DNA from: Bacteroidales bacterium
Lineage (GTDB): Bacteria; Bacteroidota; Bacteroidia; Bacteroidales; UBA932
Direction of reading: 5' to 3'
Assembly: GCA_024401695.1 (NCBI GenBank)
Contig: JAKSKN010000005.1
Location: forward strand, 62,001-126,000
Length of the DNA: 64,000 nt
Shown: positions 63,590 through 64,000 of the stretch, piece after piece
Numbering within the stretch: position 1 is the stretch's first letter
How the letters are laid out: every line of letters starts with the position of its first letter
Made by a program: the position numbers and the translations under genes
The notes under the pieces: generated by a model
What the model was told of the DNA's origin: nothing
What the model saw: only the letters and a program-made list of their open reading frames with translations
Database searches by the model: none

Positions 63590-64000
63590 CAACTCACTCG
63601 ACGCCATACGCGCCCAAGTCACCGCCGTGCAGCCAAAAGACGGCGAGACATTCGTGGGCATGCTCTCGATCAAGTCAGCAAACCAGACAGTAATCGATGC
63701 AGCACGCCGTCCAAACCCAGTAGACCTGTACTCCTCCCTCTGGTACGAGGGAGAGGTCTGCTGCCTCTTTGCAGACTCCAATATCGGCAAGTCTATCTTC
63801 GCCGTTCAGATGGCAGACTTTATCGCTCATACACAGCCAGTTCTCTACGTTGACTGCGAGTTGTCCGACAAGCAGTTCCAGCTTCGCTACACTGATGAAG
63901 ACACGGGCCTGCGGCACATCTTCCCGGACCAGCTGCTTCGCGCCGAGATCCGCGCAGAAGCCATCAATGCACAGAACTACGAAGACGATATTATAATGAA
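63579..64000 (+). CDS. RepA-like AAA ATPase (3' partial)
   Basis: 140 residues are visible before the window ends. After an N-terminal extension a RecA-like core begins: LWYEGEVCCLFADSNIGKSIFAVQ (Walker A near residue 70), and QPVLYVDCELSDKQFQLRY (strand with Walker-B-like Asp and the DxE/S motif of the RepA/AAA_25 family). Proteins of this type are encoded beside a primase on Bacteroidota mobile elements and are thought to help replicate the excised DNA. The start ATG lies inside the end of the HTH gene, in another frame. Confidence 0.8.
   Translation, partial: MSDSNSLDAIRAQVTAVQPKDGETFVGMLSIKSANQTVIDAARRPNPVDLYSSLWYEGEVCCLFADSNIGKSIFAVQMADFIAHTQPVLYVDCELSDKQFQLRYTDEDTGLRHIFPDQLLRAEIRAEAINAQNYEDDIIM

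Larger units (their letters stand above)
60456..64000 (+). mobile_element. Left part of an integrative mobile element (truncated by the window end)
   Basis: Tyrosine recombinase, a terminator, an unknown protein, a second terminator, a helix-turn-helix protein and a P-loop ATPase, all rightward. This order is typical of Bacteroidota mobilisable or conjugative elements, where a primase and mobilisation genes usually follow. Spacing is looser than in the preceding core region and the flanking non-coding DNA is AT-rich. The right end and att repeat are not visible. Confidence 0.7.

Overview
The window is a chromosomal segment of a Bacteroidales-type bacterium (phylum Bacteroidota). Three things point there. 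Many genes are preceded by the TAnnTTTG -7 promoter element typical of Bacteroides-like sigma-ABfr promoters. The gene content includes a SusC/D-style hybrid two-component sensor, menaquinone genes, an outer-membrane LptD, a Rho with a long disordered insert and a TGS-domain nucleoside kinase. The 3'-terminal element has a gene order common in Bacteroidota mobile elements. Species cannot be assigned from the sequence alone. Most of the window is a dense anabolic core; the last 3.5 kb looks like the left end of an integrated mobile element.

Layout. 1-1247: the end of a histidine operon (hisF partial, hisIE). 1368-21722 (leftward): one very long, tightly packed run, ilvD-ilvB-ilvN-ilvC-leuC-leuD-leuA/cimA-leuB-aminotransferase-metY-metX-leuA-like-(isomerase/acyl-CoA synthetase fusion)-nifJ. 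It is apparently driven by one good promoter at 21783-21814 and closed by a perfect hairpin shared with hisIE. 21982-29308 (rightward): proline and methyl-group genes, beginning with an unusual ProC-ProB fusion, then proA, metF and a full-length metH. The metH domain linkers carry in-frame palindromic repeats. 29534-31972: thrA. 32033-38333: small metabolic and hypothetical genes and menA/menG. 38397-38499: a probable small RNA. 38501-42031: a hybrid sensor kinase without the usual AraC output domain. 42112-45606: ftsH-cdsA-psd. 45656-49720: birA, rpe, dnaA and a cell-wall amidase. 49772-60455: lptD, rho, a patatin/beta-barrel protein, upp, a nucleoside kinase and mnmE. 60456-64000: a tyrosine recombinase, an unknown protein, an HTH protein and an AAA ATPase (cut by the window end), starting right at the 3' end of mnmE.

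How it fits together. The two big divergent clusters cover branched-chain amino acids, methionine and proline. thrA supplies homoserine for metX/metY, and metF and metH complete methionine. Pyruvate:ferredoxin oxidoreductase at the operon end links the pyruvate and 2-oxoacid pools to acyl-CoA. The envelope genes (lptD, cdsA, psd, amidase, patatin) are scattered among housekeeping genes.

The most interesting items are the ProC-ProB fusion, the covarying in-frame palindromes in metH, the fused isomerase/acyl-CoA synthetase beside a catalytically degenerate LeuA paralogue, the probable small RNA at 38435-38499, the HTCS-like sensor lacking its output domain, and the mnmE-adjacent mobile element. 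No CRISPR array, rRNA or tRNA gene was seen, and no gap without a gene exceeds about 280 bases.
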